Source: Croceicoccus gelatinilyticus (GTDB lineage: Bacteria; Pseudomonadota; Alphaproteobacteria; Sphingomonadales; Sphingomonadaceae). Taken from it: 57,041 bases of DNA. The DNA is taken from the NCBI RefSeq assembly GCF_018398395.1, contig NZ_JAHCBF010000012.1, positions 1 through 57,041 on the forward strand, given 5' to 3'. Position numbers and translations under genes: made by a program. The notes below the pieces were generated by a model. That model made no database searches. It had not been told where the DNA came from and was given only the letters and a program-made list of their open reading frames with translations. Of this stretch, positions 11,150 to 20,231 are shown one piece after another (position 1 is the stretch's first letter; every line of letters begins with the position of its first letter).

Positions 11150-11661
11150 CCCACGAACTGTCCGAACTCTCCCGCTGGGTCGCCGTCGGCCAGGCGCAGG
11201 GACGCGAGATCGTGGTGACCGCTGACGCGGCAGAGCGGGACCGGCTGGCCGAGCGTTTCGGCCTCGTCAGCGTGGAATCGCTCGACGCCAGTGTCGTGCT
11301 GGAAAAGGACGGCATGGTCGTCACCGCGACGGGCCGCCTGCAGGCATCGATCGTGCAGTCCTGCGCCATTTCGGGCGAGGACTTGCCCGCCCAGATCGAC
11401 GAACCGCTATTGTTCCGCTTCGTCCCCGAGGGCGAGGCGAGCGCGCCGGACGAGGAGATCGAGCTCGACGCCAGCGACTGCGACGAGATCACCTATTCGG
11501 GCGACCGCTTCGACGTGGGCGAGGCCGTGGCGCAGAGCCTTGCCCTGGCCATCGATCCCTTCGCGACCGGCCCCGAGGCGGACCGCATCCGCACCGAGGT
11601 CGGCCTTGAAGAGCCGGAGAAGGAGAACCCCTTCGCCGCGCTGAAGGGGCTCGGGACCTAA
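11146..11661 (+). CDS. yceD: YceD/DUF177 family protein
   Basis: A 171-residue protein of the DUF177 family. The core VVTATGRLQASIVQSCAISGEDLPAQIDE with its single conserved cysteine, the acidic middle stretch, and the tail ENPFAALKGL are typical. In many bacteria yceD precedes rpmF, and plant homologues act in 23S rRNA accumulation. Here rpmF does not follow; the gene runs into putA on the other strand with a 4-bp stop overlap. The start overlaps the upstream chaperone gene. Confidence 0.85.
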   Translation: MTHELSELSRWVAVGQAQGREIVVTADAAERDRLAERFGLVSVESLDASVVLEKDGMVVTATGRLQASIVQSCAISGEDLPAQIDEPLLFRFVPEGEASAPDEEIELDASDCDEITYSGDRFDVGEAVAQSLALAIDPFATGPEADRIRTEVGLEEPEKENPFAALKGLGT

Positions 11662-14600
11662 GCGAGCGCCATCAGGCTCGCATTGCCGCCAGCCGCCGTG
11701 GTGTTGGTCGAGGTCGAGACTTCTTCCAGCAACCATTCGCGGTGGTAATGACCATCGGGCCCCGGAGCCTGCAGCAGCGGGATCTGCCCGCCCATCGCCG
11801 CGATATTGCCGAGCGTGTGGGTGTCGGGCGTCTCGATCAGGGCGGCACCCCAGCGGCAATCGTCGGGCAATACGTCGAGCCAGCGCACTGTGAGTCCGTC
11901 GGGCACCACGATGTCGCGCATGTGTTCGCCTGCAAGGATCGCCGCGCTGTCTCCAGCCGAATGCACGGTCATCAACTGCTTCACCAGCCCGTCCCGCGTG
12001 CTCGGCACGACGAGCACTTCGCCGCGCGGCTTCAGTTCATAGACGTTCTTTTCGCCCACCGGCCCCGGAAGTTCGACCGGCGCATCGGGCAGCGCGACCT
12101 TCGCGCCGGTGCGAACCAGGCGGCCAAGGTATAGCGGTCCGCCCGCTTTCGGACCCGTGCCCGACAGCCCGCAGCCGCCAAATGGCTGCACGCCGACGAT
12201 CGCGCCGATGGTGTTGCGATTGACGTAGACGTTGCCGACCTCGATCCGGTCGGTCACTTGCTTGATCGTTTCATCCAGCCGCGTGTGGAGTCCGAAGGTC
12301 AGACCGTATCCTGTGTCGTTGATCGCATCGATCAGCTTCATCAGGTCCTTGCGCTTGTACCGCACGACATGCAGCACCGGCCCGAAAACCTCGCGGCCCA
12401 GCCAGTCGATCGAGGCGATCTCGATGATCGTGGGGGCAACGAAAGTCCCGCGCTCGGTCTCGGACGGAAGGGCGACGCGTTCGACCTTGCACCCTGCCTC
12501 TTCCATGCGGGAGACGTGGCCGTCGATCATCTCACGCGCTTCCTGCGTGATGACGGGGCCGACATCGGTGTGCAGCATCTCGGTATTGCCGATGCGCAAT
12601 TCGTTCAGCGCACCTTTCAGCATGGCAAGCTGGCGATCCGCGATCTCTTCCTGGAGGCACAGCACGCGCAGCGCCGAACAACGCTGGCCCGCGCTGTCGA
12701 AAGCGCTGCCGATGACGTCGGCGACGACCTGTTCGGCCAGTGCCGAGCTGTCGACGATCATCGCGTTCTGTCCGCCGGTTTCCGCGATCAGCGGGATCGG
12801 CGCGCCGTGGCGCGACAGGCGCGTGGCCAGTTCCTTCTCGATCAGCTTGGCGACTTCGGTCGAGCCGGTGAACATCACGCCTTCGATCTCGGGCGCAGCG
12901 ACAAGCGCGGCGCCGACATCGCCCGCACCGGGCAGGAACAGCAGCGCGCTTTCGGGGATGCCCGCACGGTGCAGCAGGCGCACGGCCTCTGCCGCGATCA
13001 GCGGGGTTTCCTCGGCAGGCTTGGCAAGCACGCTGTTGCCCGCGACCAGCGCGGCGACCGCCTGCCCGACAAAGATCGCCAGCGGGAAGTTCCACGGGCT
13101 GATGCACACGATCGGGCCGAGCGGCTGGCTGTCGGCCAGCATCTCGCGCGCCTGCACCGCATAATAGCGCAGGAAGTCGACCGCCTCGCGAACTTCGGCG
13201 ATGGCGTTGGCCGCGCTCTTCCCCGCCTCGCGCATGGTAAGGCCCATGAGGCGCTCCATGTCCGCTTCCATCATGTCGGCGGCGCGTTCGAGGCAGGCGG
13301 CGCGTTCTTCGACCGGAACTTCGGCCCACTTGGCCCCGCCCTTCGCCGCTTCGCGCGCGGCGTGGCGCACGTCGCGTTCGACGGCAAAGGCGCAGTATCC
13401 GACGATCTCCTGAAGATCGGCAGGGTTGCGCACCGGCATCCGCTTGCGCTCCACCCCAAGGCCCGGGACCATCGGCCCTGCCACCGGCATCTCGCGGCCC
13501 GACTGCTCCAGCTTGTCCGACAGCGCGGCGAGCGAGATCTCGTTCGACAGGTCGATCCCGCGCGAATTGCGGCGTTCGGGATAGAGGTCGCGGGGGTTCA
13601 GGATTTCATCGTGCGAAGACCCGCGCGGTTGAATCGTCTTCGCCTGCTCGACCGGATCGGTGGCAAGGTCGGATACCGAAACGCCGTCGTCCCAGATGCG
13701 ATGCACGAAGCTGGAATTCGCGCCGTTTTCCAGCAAGCGGCGGACAAGATAGGCCAGTAGCGTTTCATGCGTGCCGACCGGTGCATAGATGCGGCACGGG
13801 CGGTTCAGCTTGTTCGCGGCGACGACCTCCTCATAGAGCGGCTCGCCCATGCCGTGGAGACACTGGTATTCCCAGTCGCCGACTTTGAAGTCGGGCCCGG
13901 CAAGGTGATAGATCGCGGCCAGCGTCTGCGCATTGTGCGTCGCGAACTGCGGGAACACCACGTCGCGGTTGTCGAGCAGCTTCTTCGCGCAGGCGAGGTA
14001 CGACACGTCGGTGTGGACCTTGCGGGTGAATACAGGGAAATCCTCCAGCCCGTCGACTTGCGCACGCTTGATCTCGCTGTCCCAGTAGGCACCCTTGACC
14101 AGCCGCACCATGATGCGGCGATCGGCGCGGCGGGCAAGGTCGACCAGCCAGTCGATGACATAGGGGCAACGCTTGCCATAGGCCTGCACGACAAAGCCCA
14201 GCCCGTCCCAACCGGCCAGCGCCTCGTCCGTCGCGAGGCGTTCGAGAAGGTCGAGCGAGAGTTCGAGGCGGTCTGCCTCTTCCGCGTCGATGTTGAGGCC
14301 GATGTCATAGGACTTGGCGAGCATCGCCAGTTCGAGGACCTTGGGCGTCAGTTCCTCCATCACGCGGTGCGCCTGCGAACGGACATAGCGCGGGAAGAGC
14401 GCCGAAAGCTTGATCGAGATGCCGGGCCCCTTGTGGATGCCGCGCCCTGCCGATGCCTTGCCGATCGCGTGGATCGCGCGTTCGTAGTCGGCATAGTACC
14501 GGTTCGCGTCAGACGCGGTCGTCGCCGCCTCGCCCAGCATGTCGTAGCTGTAGGAAAAGCCCTTCGTTTCATAGACGCGGGCGCGCTTCAGCGCTTCCTT

Positions 14601-15170
14601 GATCGTCTCGCCGGTGACGAACTGTTCGCCCATCAGCTCCATCGCGATGTCGACGCCCTGCCGGATCACGGGTTCGCCAGCGCGGGCGATGACGCGGGTC
14701 AGCGCGGTGGCGAGCGACTTGTCGTTGACGCTCGACACCAGCTTGCGCGTGACGACAAGGCCCCAGGTGGCCGCGTTCACGAAGAGCGGGCGGCCCTGCC
14801 CAAGGTGCGACTGCCAGTCGCCATTGGCGATTTTGTCGCGGATCAACGCGTCGCGCGTGTCGGCATCGGGAATGCGCAGCAAGGCTTCGGCAAGGCACAT
14901 CAGCGCCACGCCTTCCTGGCTGGAGAGCGAGTATTCCTTGACCAGCCCCTCGACCCCGCCGCGCTGGCCCTTCTTGCGCAGCGCCTTCACGAGGTTCTCG
15001 GTCAGCTCGCGCACCGGCTTGCGCAGATCGTCGGGCAGTTCGGCTGCCGCGATCAGGGGTTCGACGCAATCGGGTTCGGATCGGCGATAGGCCGCCGTAA
15101 TCGCCTTGCGAAGGCGGGTCGCCGGCTGAACCGGGGGAGCAAAGGAAGCGAAAGGATGGTGAAAGTCCAC
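11658..15170 (-). CDS. putA: Bifunctional proline utilization enzyme PutA
   Basis: A 1170-residue enzyme that oxidises proline to glutamate in two steps. The FAD-dependent proline dehydrogenase domain occupies roughly residues 130-480 (AEEADRLELSLDLLERL, RLVKGAYWDSEIKRAQ). The glutamate semialdehyde dehydrogenase domain spans about 540-1000, with the Glu in LIAETGGQN and the catalytic Cys in AGQRCSALRV. There is no N-terminal ribbon-helix-helix domain, so this PutA is not the self-repressing E. coli type; control more likely comes from the divergent Lrp-type gene. The start is GTG. Confidence 0.95.
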   Translation of the reverse strand: MDFHHPFASFAPPVQPATRLRKAITAAYRRSEPDCVEPLIAAAELPDDLRKPVRELTENLVKALRKKGQRGGVEGLVKEYSLSSQEGVALMCLAEALLRIPDADTRDALIRDKIANGDWQSHLGQGRPLFVNAATWGLVVTRKLVSSVNDKSLATALTRVIARAGEPVIRQGVDIAMELMGEQFVTGETIKEALKRARVYETKGFSYSYDMLGEAATTASDANRYYADYERAIHAIGKASAGRGIHKGPGISIKLSALFPRYVRSQAHRVMEELTPKVLELAMLAKSYDIGLNIDAEEADRLELSLDLLERLATDEALAGWDGLGFVVQAYGKRCPYVIDWLVDLARRADRRIMVRLVKGAYWDSEIKRAQVDGLEDFPVFTRKVHTDVSYLACAKKLLDNRDVVFPQFATHNAQTLAAIYHLAGPDFKVGDWEYQCLHGMGEPLYEEVVAANKLNRPCRIYAPVGTHETLLAYLVRRLLENGANSSFVHRIWDDGVSVSDLATDPVEQAKTIQPRGSSHDEILNPRDLYPERRNSRGIDLSNEISLAALSDKLEQSGREMPVAGPMVPGLGVERKRMPVRNPADLQEIVGYCAFAVERDVRHAAREAAKGGAKWAEVPVEERAACLERAADMMEADMERLMGLTMREAGKSAANAIAEVREAVDFLRYYAVQAREMLADSQPLGPIVCISPWNFPLAIFVGQAVAALVAGNSVLAKPAEETPLIAAEAVRLLHRAGIPESALLFLPGAGDVGAALVAAPEIEGVMFTGSTEVAKLIEKELATRLSRHGAPIPLIAETGGQNAMIVDSSALAEQVVADVIGSAFDSAGQRCSALRVLCLQEEIADRQLAMLKGALNELRIGNTEMLHTDVGPVITQEAREMIDGHVSRMEEAGCKVERVALPSETERGTFVAPTIIEIASIDWLGREVFGPVLHVVRYKRKDLMKLIDAINDTGYGLTFGLHTRLDETIKQVTDRIEVGNVYVNRNTIGAIVGVQPFGGCGLSGTGPKAGGPLYLGRLVRTGAKVALPDAPVELPGPVGEKNVYELKPRGEVLVVPSTRDGLVKQLMTVHSAGDSAAILAGEHMRDIVVPDGLTVRWLDVLPDDCRWGAALIETPDTHTLGNIAAMGGQIPLLQAPGPDGHYHREWLLEEVSTSTNTTAAGGNASLMALA

Positions 15171-15239
15171 AAGCGGGCCTTTTCGTCAGTGTGAACCTGC
15201 AAGGTATCATCGAGCAGATAGGAAAAGGCACCAAAGAGT

Positions 15240-15254
15240 GGCATATCGCATACC
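15240..15254. promoter_or_regulatory. Candidate Lrp-type operator in putA-lrp gap
   Basis: GGCATATCGCATACC is a partly palindromic 15-mer near the centre of the 120-bp gap between divergent putA and its Lrp-like neighbour. Its length matches known Lrp sites, but the symmetry is imperfect, so this is only a plausible binding site. No convincing -35/-10 pair could be fixed in either direction. Confidence 0.22.
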
Positions 15255-15290
15255 GGTTCGTACCTTTTGTAACGGGTTCAACTGATCGAA

Positions 15291-15764
15291 ATGCCTAAAT
15301 ATCCCGAAACCCAAGGTCCGATCGACCGACTGGACCGTCGGATCATCGAAGAATTGCAGACCGACGGCCGTCTGACCGTGACCGAGCTTGCGCGCCGCGT
15401 CGGCCTGTCGAAAACGCCGTGCCAACTGCGCATGAAGCGGTTGATGGACGAGGGGTACATCCGCGGCTTTCGCGCAGTGATCGACCCGGTAAAGCTGGGC
15501 CTTGGCCAGATCGCCTTTGCCGAAGTGAAGCTGCTCGACACCGGCGACAAGTCGATGCGCGAATTCCGCAAGGCCGTGCTGCAGGTGGAGCAAGTGGAAG
15601 AATGCCACATGATAGCAGGCAACTTCGACTTCCTGCTGAAAGTGCGAACCGCCGACATAGCCAGCTACCGGCAGGTTCTGGGCGAGCGGATCTCGACCCT
15701 GCCCAACGTGTCGAGCACGTCGTCCTTCGTGGTGATGGAAACGATCGTCGAGGCGGGCGACTGA
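15291..15764 (+). CDS. Lrp/AsnC family regulator, probable proline activator
   Basis: A 157-residue Lrp/AsnC protein: N-terminal winged HTH (LDRRIIEELQTDGRLTVTELARRVGLSKTPCQLRMKRL) and a C-terminal RAM ligand-binding domain (ECHMIAGNFDFLLKVRT). It is transcribed divergently from putA, the arrangement of PutR in Agrobacterium and Rhodobacter, where it activates putA with proline. That role is inferred from position and family. Confidence 0.85.
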   Translation: MPKYPETQGPIDRLDRRIIEELQTDGRLTVTELARRVGLSKTPCQLRMKRLMDEGYIRGFRAVIDPVKLGLGQIAFAEVKLLDTGDKSMREFRKAVLQVEQVEECHMIAGNFDFLLKVRTADIASYRQVLGERISTLPNVSSTSSFVVMETIVEAGD

Positions 15765-15770
15765 CGCGCC

Positions 15771-16571
15771 CTAGTCGCTGATTTTCGCAACCTCGTCACG
15801 GAAGGCAGCGCGCGAGATTTCGCCGACGTGTTTGGTGACCACCTCACCCGAAGCGTCGACGAAAGCGGTCGTCGGGATCGTGCCGTTGCCGAGCATGCGG
15901 CTGAGCGCACCTTGTTCGTCCAGAACGACGCCACTGGGCAGGAAGCCCGATTCCTCGAAATAGAGAGTGATCGAATCGGCATCCTCGCGCTGATTCACCA
16001 GCAGCACAGGAATGTCACTGCGCGCCGCTTCCTCGGTCAGCATCGGAAGTTCGCGGAGGCAGGGCGCACACCAGATGGCCCAGACGTTCACGACGTAGGG
16101 CCGCCCTTCAAGCGAGGCAGCATCGAATGCCTCTCCTTCCAGCGTGGTCAGCGCGGGCAATTCGGGCATCGGATAGGGCGCAGGCTTCAGCGCCGCAGCG
16201 CCCGCGAACCAGACGAGGGCACAAAAGGCAAGTGCCGCCTCGCCCATGACCAGCGCCCGCCCCTTGCGCAGCCGCCAGCCGAGGAACAGCGCCGCCGCGA
16301 CGAACCCGGCCCATGCGACGAAACCACCCTGCCAGATCGCGATGATGTCGAAGTAGTCGTAGGAGAACGCCGACCAGTGCTTGGCCACATAGGCCGCCCG
16401 CGCCGCGATGATGCCGACCAGCAGCGTCGCACCCAGCGCTTTCGCATCGGTCCGCCCCGAACGCACCGCGATCCTGTCCATCGCGAACAGGAAGACGAGC
16501 ATGAGGACGACGGCCAGAAGCCGGTCCGCCGCCATCGCGATCGGTCCGAGGTGGACGATACCGTCAGTCAT
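15771..16571 (-). CDS. TlpA-like thiol-disulfide oxidoreductase with membrane domain
   Basis: A 266-residue protein with four hydrophobic segments (about residues 15-130) followed by a thioredoxin fold with active site WCAPC. The fold appears complete: NVWAIWCAPCLRELP, then PTTAFVDASGEVV containing the cis-Pro. The soluble domain probably faces the periplasm. The membrane part resembles the prolipoprotein diacylglyceryl transferase-like region found in some TlpA fusions, but I am not sure of that. Reducing or metallo-protein maturation roles are possible. Confidence 0.75.
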   Translation of the reverse strand: MTDGIVHLGPIAMAADRLLAVVLMLVFLFAMDRIAVRSGRTDAKALGATLLVGIIAARAAYVAKHWSAFSYDYFDIIAIWQGGFVAWAGFVAAALFLGWRLRKGRALVMGEAALAFCALVWFAGAAALKPAPYPMPELPALTTLEGEAFDAASLEGRPYVVNVWAIWCAPCLRELPMLTEEAARSDIPVLLVNQREDADSITLYFEESGFLPSGVVLDEQGALSRMLGNGTIPTTAFVDASGEVVTKHVGEISRAAFRDEVAKISD

Positions 16572-16606
16572 TGGCGCTCAGGCGCGCGCGATCAGAACGG
16601 CCAAGA

Positions 16607-17179
16607 TCAAAACGGAATATCGTCGTCGAGATCGTCGTAGCCGCCGCCCGAGCCGCCGGAGCCGCCCGACGAACCGCCGCCCTGATTCCAGCCGCCACCT
16701 GCTGCGCCTGCGGCACCTGCACCGGCACCCTGGTTCCAGCCGCCGCCGGAGCCACCGCCCGAGCTGCCGCCCGAGCTGCCGCCCCAGTCACCGCCGCCGC
16801 CGCCGCGATTGCCGCCACCGCCGCCCGACGCACCGTCGAGCATGGTCAGCGTGCCGTTCATGCCGCGCAGCACGACTTCGGTGCTGTAACGGTCGTTGCC
16901 CTGCTGGTCCTGCCACTTGCGGGTCTGCAGCTGGCCTTCGATGTAGACTTTGCTCCCCTTGCGCAGGAAGCGTTCGACCACGCCGACAAGACCTTCGGAG
17001 AAGATCGCGACAGTGTGCCATTCCGTCCGTTCCTTGCGTTCGCCGGTGTTGCGGTCCTTCCACGTCTCGCTCGTCGCGATGCGCAGGTTCGCGACCTTGC
17101 CGCCGTTCTGAAAGCTGCGGATTTCGGGGTCCGCGCCGAGGTTGCCGATCAGCATGACCTTGTTGAGTGAGCCCGCCAT
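16607..17179 (-). CDS. ssb: Single-stranded DNA-binding protein
   Basis: A 190-residue SSB: an N-terminal OB-fold ([37 protein letters not shown]), a long Gly-rich disordered linker, and the acidic tip DDDIPF that recruits replication and repair partners. I chose ATG 17179, which follows GGCGGAGAGA; the frame stays open a further 11 codons. This is the chromosomal copy; neither mobile element in the window carries an SSB. Confidence 0.96.
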   Translation of the reverse strand: MAGSLNKVMLIGNLGADPEIRSFQNGGKVANLRIATSETWKDRNTGERKERTEWHTVAIFSEGLVGVVERFLRKGSKVYIEGQLQTRKWQDQQGNDRYSTEVVLRGMNGTLTMLDGASGGGGGNRGGGGGDWGGSSGGSSGGGSGGGWNQGAGAGAAGAAGGGWNQGGGSSGGSGGSGGGYDDLDDDIPF

Positions 17180-17329
17180 GTTCTCTCCGCCTTGGATGGA
17201 TTGAGGGCGCACGCATCGAATGGCCGCGCCCGAAGGGTGATTCTGCGAAAAAGGATATAGGACCGCCCCCGCGCCCGCGCCAATGGCGGCGGGGCGGATT
17301 GTGCGTTCTTATCGACAGTCGCGCGCGGA

Positions 17330-19180
17330 CTAGAGCCCGGCGGCGGTCGCAATCCAGAAAGTCGCGCCCGCGGCAAGGTAGGCCAGGCCAAACAGGTAGG
17401 CGAGCATGACGATCGGCCACTTCCAGCCGTTCGTTTCGCGCTTGGCCACGGCGATCGTCGACAGGCACTGCGGTGCGAACACGAACCATGCGAGGAACGA
17501 GAGCGCCATCGGCAAAGTCCAGTCGGCGGCAAGCCGCGTGCCCAGCGCCTGCGCGGTTTCATCCTCGTCGTCGCTTGCCACGGCATACGTCGTCGCCAGC
17601 GAGGAGACGGCCACTTCGCGCGCGGCCATTGCAGGGATGAGCGAGAGGGCCATGTCGCGATTGAAGCCGATCGGTTCCACCACGACCGCGAGGCCGTTCG
17701 CCAGCTTGCCCGCGATCGATGCGTCGACCTGGTCTTCGCCCGGCGCGGCCTGCGGGAAGGACAGCAGCAGCCACAGGACGATGGTGACGGTAAAGATGAT
17801 CGTACCCGCACGGCGCAGGAAGATGTAGGCGCGCTGCCACAGGCCGATCGCGATGTCGCGCAGGCGCGGCAGCTGGTAGCGCGGAAGCTCCATGATGAAG
17901 CCCGATGCCGCGCCCTGCGTCACGCTGCGGCGCAGGACAAAGGCGACAAGCATGGCGCCGACGATACCCGCGACATAGAGCGCGAAGAGCACGAGCCCCT
18001 GAAGCCCGATGCCCGGTCCGACGGAACGCGCAGGGATAAAGGCGGCGATGATCACGGCATAGACCGGCAGGCGCGCCGAACAGGTCATCAGCGGCGCGAT
18101 CAGGATCGTGGTCAGCCGGTCCTTGGGATCGGTGATCGAACGCGTCGCCATGATGCCGGGAATGGCACAGGCAAAGCTGGAGAGCAGCGGGATGAAGCTG
18201 CGGCCCGACAGGCCGACCGACGCCATCATCCGGTCCATCAGATAGGCCGCGCGTGCCATATATCCCGTCGCTTCCATCACGAGGATGAAGAAGAACAGGA
18301 TCACGATCTGCGGCAGGAAGACGACGACCGAACCGACACCGGCCAGAAGCCCTTCGGTCACCGCATCGCGCAAAAGCCCTGCCGGGAAGTTCGCGACGAC
18401 TGCCTCTGACAGAAGCCCGACACCGCCTTCAAGCGCGTCGGCGAAAGGCGTGGCCCAGGCAAACACCGCCTGAAACACAACGAAAAGCAAGGCGAAGAGA
18501 ATGACCGGCCCGATCCACGGGTGCAGCAGCACCTTGTCCAGCCCGCGGTGCAGGCGGCGCTGTTTGGTTTCCGAAATGATCGCGCCCTTGGCCATGGCCC
18601 GCGCGCTGACGCGGCGTTCGACCATGTCGACATGGGTGGGCAGCGTCGGTTCATGCGCGCCCTGTTCGGTCACCTTGGCGACTTCGGCGGCCAATTCGGT
18701 CAGGCCCTTGCGGCGCACGGCCACGGTTTCCACCACCGGCACGCCGAGCGATTCTTCCAGCGCCTTGGGATCGAGCACCAGCCCGTCGCGCGCGGCAAGG
18801 TCCAGCATGTTGAGCGCGACAACCGTCGGCATGCCTAGCGCAATGACTTCCTGCGCGAAGACCAGATGCTGTTCGAGGTTGTTGGCATCGACCACGACGA
18901 TCAGCGCGTCGGGACGGCGCTGGCCTTCCTGGCGGCCCATTACGACGTCGCGGGTCACTTCCTCGTCTGGGCTCGACGGTTCGAACGAGTACGAGCCGGG
19001 CAGGTCGATCAGTTCGGCCGGTTCGCCGCTGGCAAAGCTCATGCGGCCCGCCTTGCGCTCCACCGTGACGCCCGGATAGTTCGCGATCTTCTGGCGCGCG
19101 CCGGTCAGCGCGTTGAACAGCGCGCTCTTGCCCGCATTGGGGTTGCCGACAAGCGCAATGGTGCGGGGCGCGCGGCTCAC
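17330..19180 (-). CDS. feoB: Ferrous iron transporter FeoB
   Basis: A 616-residue inner-membrane Fe(II) transporter. The N-terminal G domain shows G1 GNPNAGKS, G3 DLPGSYSF and G4 NMLD, followed by a helical GDI region and eight or so membrane helices with the Gate motifs typical of FeoB (ARLPVYAVIIAAF, FAWATPF). The start overlaps the feoA stop by 4 bases, so the two are translationally coupled. Confidence 0.95.
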   Translation of the reverse strand: MSRAPRTIALVGNPNAGKSALFNALTGARQKIANYPGVTVERKAGRMSFASGEPAELIDLPGSYSFEPSSPDEEVTRDVVMGRQEGQRRPDALIVVVDANNLEQHLVFAQEVIALGMPTVVALNMLDLAARDGLVLDPKALEESLGVPVVETVAVRRKGLTELAAEVAKVTEQGAHEPTLPTHVDMVERRVSARAMAKGAIISETKQRRLHRGLDKVLLHPWIGPVILFALLFVVFQAVFAWATPFADALEGGVGLLSEAVVANFPAGLLRDAVTEGLLAGVGSVVVFLPQIVILFFFILVMEATGYMARAAYLMDRMMASVGLSGRSFIPLLSSFACAIPGIMATRSITDPKDRLTTILIAPLMTCSARLPVYAVIIAAFIPARSVGPGIGLQGLVLFALYVAGIVGAMLVAFVLRRSVTQGAASGFIMELPRYQLPRLRDIAIGLWQRAYIFLRRAGTIIFTVTIVLWLLLSFPQAAPGEDQVDASIAGKLANGLAVVVEPIGFNRDMALSLIPAMAAREVAVSSLATTYAVASDDEDETAQALGTRLAADWTLPMALSFLAWFVFAPQCLSTIAVAKRETNGWKWPIVMLAYLFGLAYLAAGATFWIATAAGL

Positions 19181-19485
19181 TTCGTGTACTCCGATGCGGT
19201 GTGGCCGGCAGGATGCACGCCTTCGTCAGGCGCATCCTCGACCATGATGGCCAGCGCATGGGCGCGGCGCAGGGCAACGGTCATGCGGCCGATTTCGACG
19301 GCGATAGGATCGCGGCCCGAAAAGATGCCGCGATGGGCAAGCTTCAAAACCGCCCCGCTATCGATGCCGAGCGCGCGCAGACGGCGGGCCTCGCCCTCGT
19401 CCAATACGGCCCAGTCGACCGCGACGACGCGGACGGCGTTTCCAAGCGGCCTGTCGGCCAGCGACATCTCGGCATTTGCAGTCAT
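19177..19485 (-). CDS. feoA: Ferrous iron transport protein FeoA
   Basis: A 102-residue SH3-like FeoA domain protein: RRLRALGIDSGAVLKLAHRGIFSGRDPIAVEIGRMTVALRRAHA is the core. It supports FeoB at the cytoplasmic face. I chose ATG 19485; the frame is open upstream to 19524, but that longer form would include the candidate Fur box. First gene of a feoAB operon. Confidence 0.88.
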   Translation of the reverse strand: MTANAEMSLADRPLGNAVRVVAVDWAVLDEGEARRLRALGIDSGAVLKLAHRGIFSGRDPIAVEIGRMTVALRRAHALAIMVEDAPDEGVHPAGHTASEYTK

Positions 19486-19519
19486 GAGAATCGGGCGGGT
19501 CGCACAAGTCAGACGACTT

Positions 19520-19534
19520 TGCAACTCATTCTCA
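19520..19534 (-). promoter_or_regulatory. Fur-like box upstream of feoAB
   Basis: Read leftward, the 15-mer TGAGAATGAGTTGCA is 35 bp upstream of the feoA start and matches the alphaproteobacterial Fur consensus form TGMRAATNRTTYKCA at all but one position, as I recall that consensus. Iron-replete repression of feoAB by Fur is inferred from this. Confidence 0.5.
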
Positions 19535-19559
19535 ATAATTGACCTGAATCAAAACCACC

Positions 19560-20225
19560 TCAGCGGGCGGGGTAGCGCAGGCGCCCCATCAGGCGCGCAA
19601 GGCTGAAATGTTCACGATCCGCGCCGGTGAACTTCGCCTTGGCCTTGCCGAAGCGGGCCACGTCCTGAAGCCGCCGGTCGAGAAACGCATAGGTTTCGGC
19701 CTGGTTCGCACTGTCGTCATCGACCAGCACCGCAAGGGTCGCGGCATAGATCGAGGCGAGGATCGCGCGCTTGGAATAGTGGTTGAAATCGGTCGCCGTA
19801 TCGCCCGCCATGCGCCACATCAGGTCCGCCGTGCGCCAGCTGAGCTTTGCGGTGCGCACCGCGTTCTGCGGCATTGCCATGACGACAAGCGCGCGGCGCA
19901 GCGCCTCGCGCTTCTTCGCGGCCTGTTCGATGCGAAAAACAACGAGCGAGCGGATGCGCTGCGAAAAGCCCATCTGCGCGATCATCTCGGCCGGAAGCGC
20001 TTCGGCCATGGCGCGGTCGGTGGCGGAAATCCATGCCTCGATCATGTCCATCGCGCCGCCCGGAAAGGCAAGGCGCGCGACATCGGGGTCCAGCCCCTCG
20101 AACTCGGCGGCAGAGGCCACTGCTTTGTCGGTCCAGCCGTCGAAAATGGCGGCATCGGCAACGGCCGGAGCCAGCGCCTGCGCCATTTCGTCCAGCGTCA
20201 TCGAGGCATAGTCGGGCTTGTCCAT
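19560..20225 (-). CDS. COQ9 family protein, ubiquinone biosynthesis
   Basis: A 221-residue protein with the COQ9 core: DKAVASAAEFEGLDPDVARLAFPGGAMDMIEAWI, then SWRTADLMWRMAGDTATDFNHYSKRAILASIYAATLAVLVDD. COQ9 is a lipid-binding TetR-like fold that presents ubiquinone intermediates to the COQ7 hydroxylase in mitochondria and in alphaproteobacteria. It lies between the feoAB promoter and an ankyrin gene 6 bp away, possibly as a two-gene unit. Confidence 0.88.
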   Translation of the reverse strand: MDKPDYASMTLDEMAQALAPAVADAAIFDGWTDKAVASAAEFEGLDPDVARLAFPGGAMDMIEAWISATDRAMAEALPAEMIAQMGFSQRIRSLVVFRIEQAAKKREALRRALVVMAMPQNAVRTAKLSWRTADLMWRMAGDTATDFNHYSKRAILASIYAATLAVLVDDDSANQAETYAFLDRRLQDVARFGKAKAKFTGADREHFSLARLMGRLRYPAR

Positions 20226-20231
20226 AAGCGC

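Noticed and set aside
13767-15194. 475-codon frame antisense to putA
   Set aside because: Shadow of PutA; the putA strand has all catalytic motifs.
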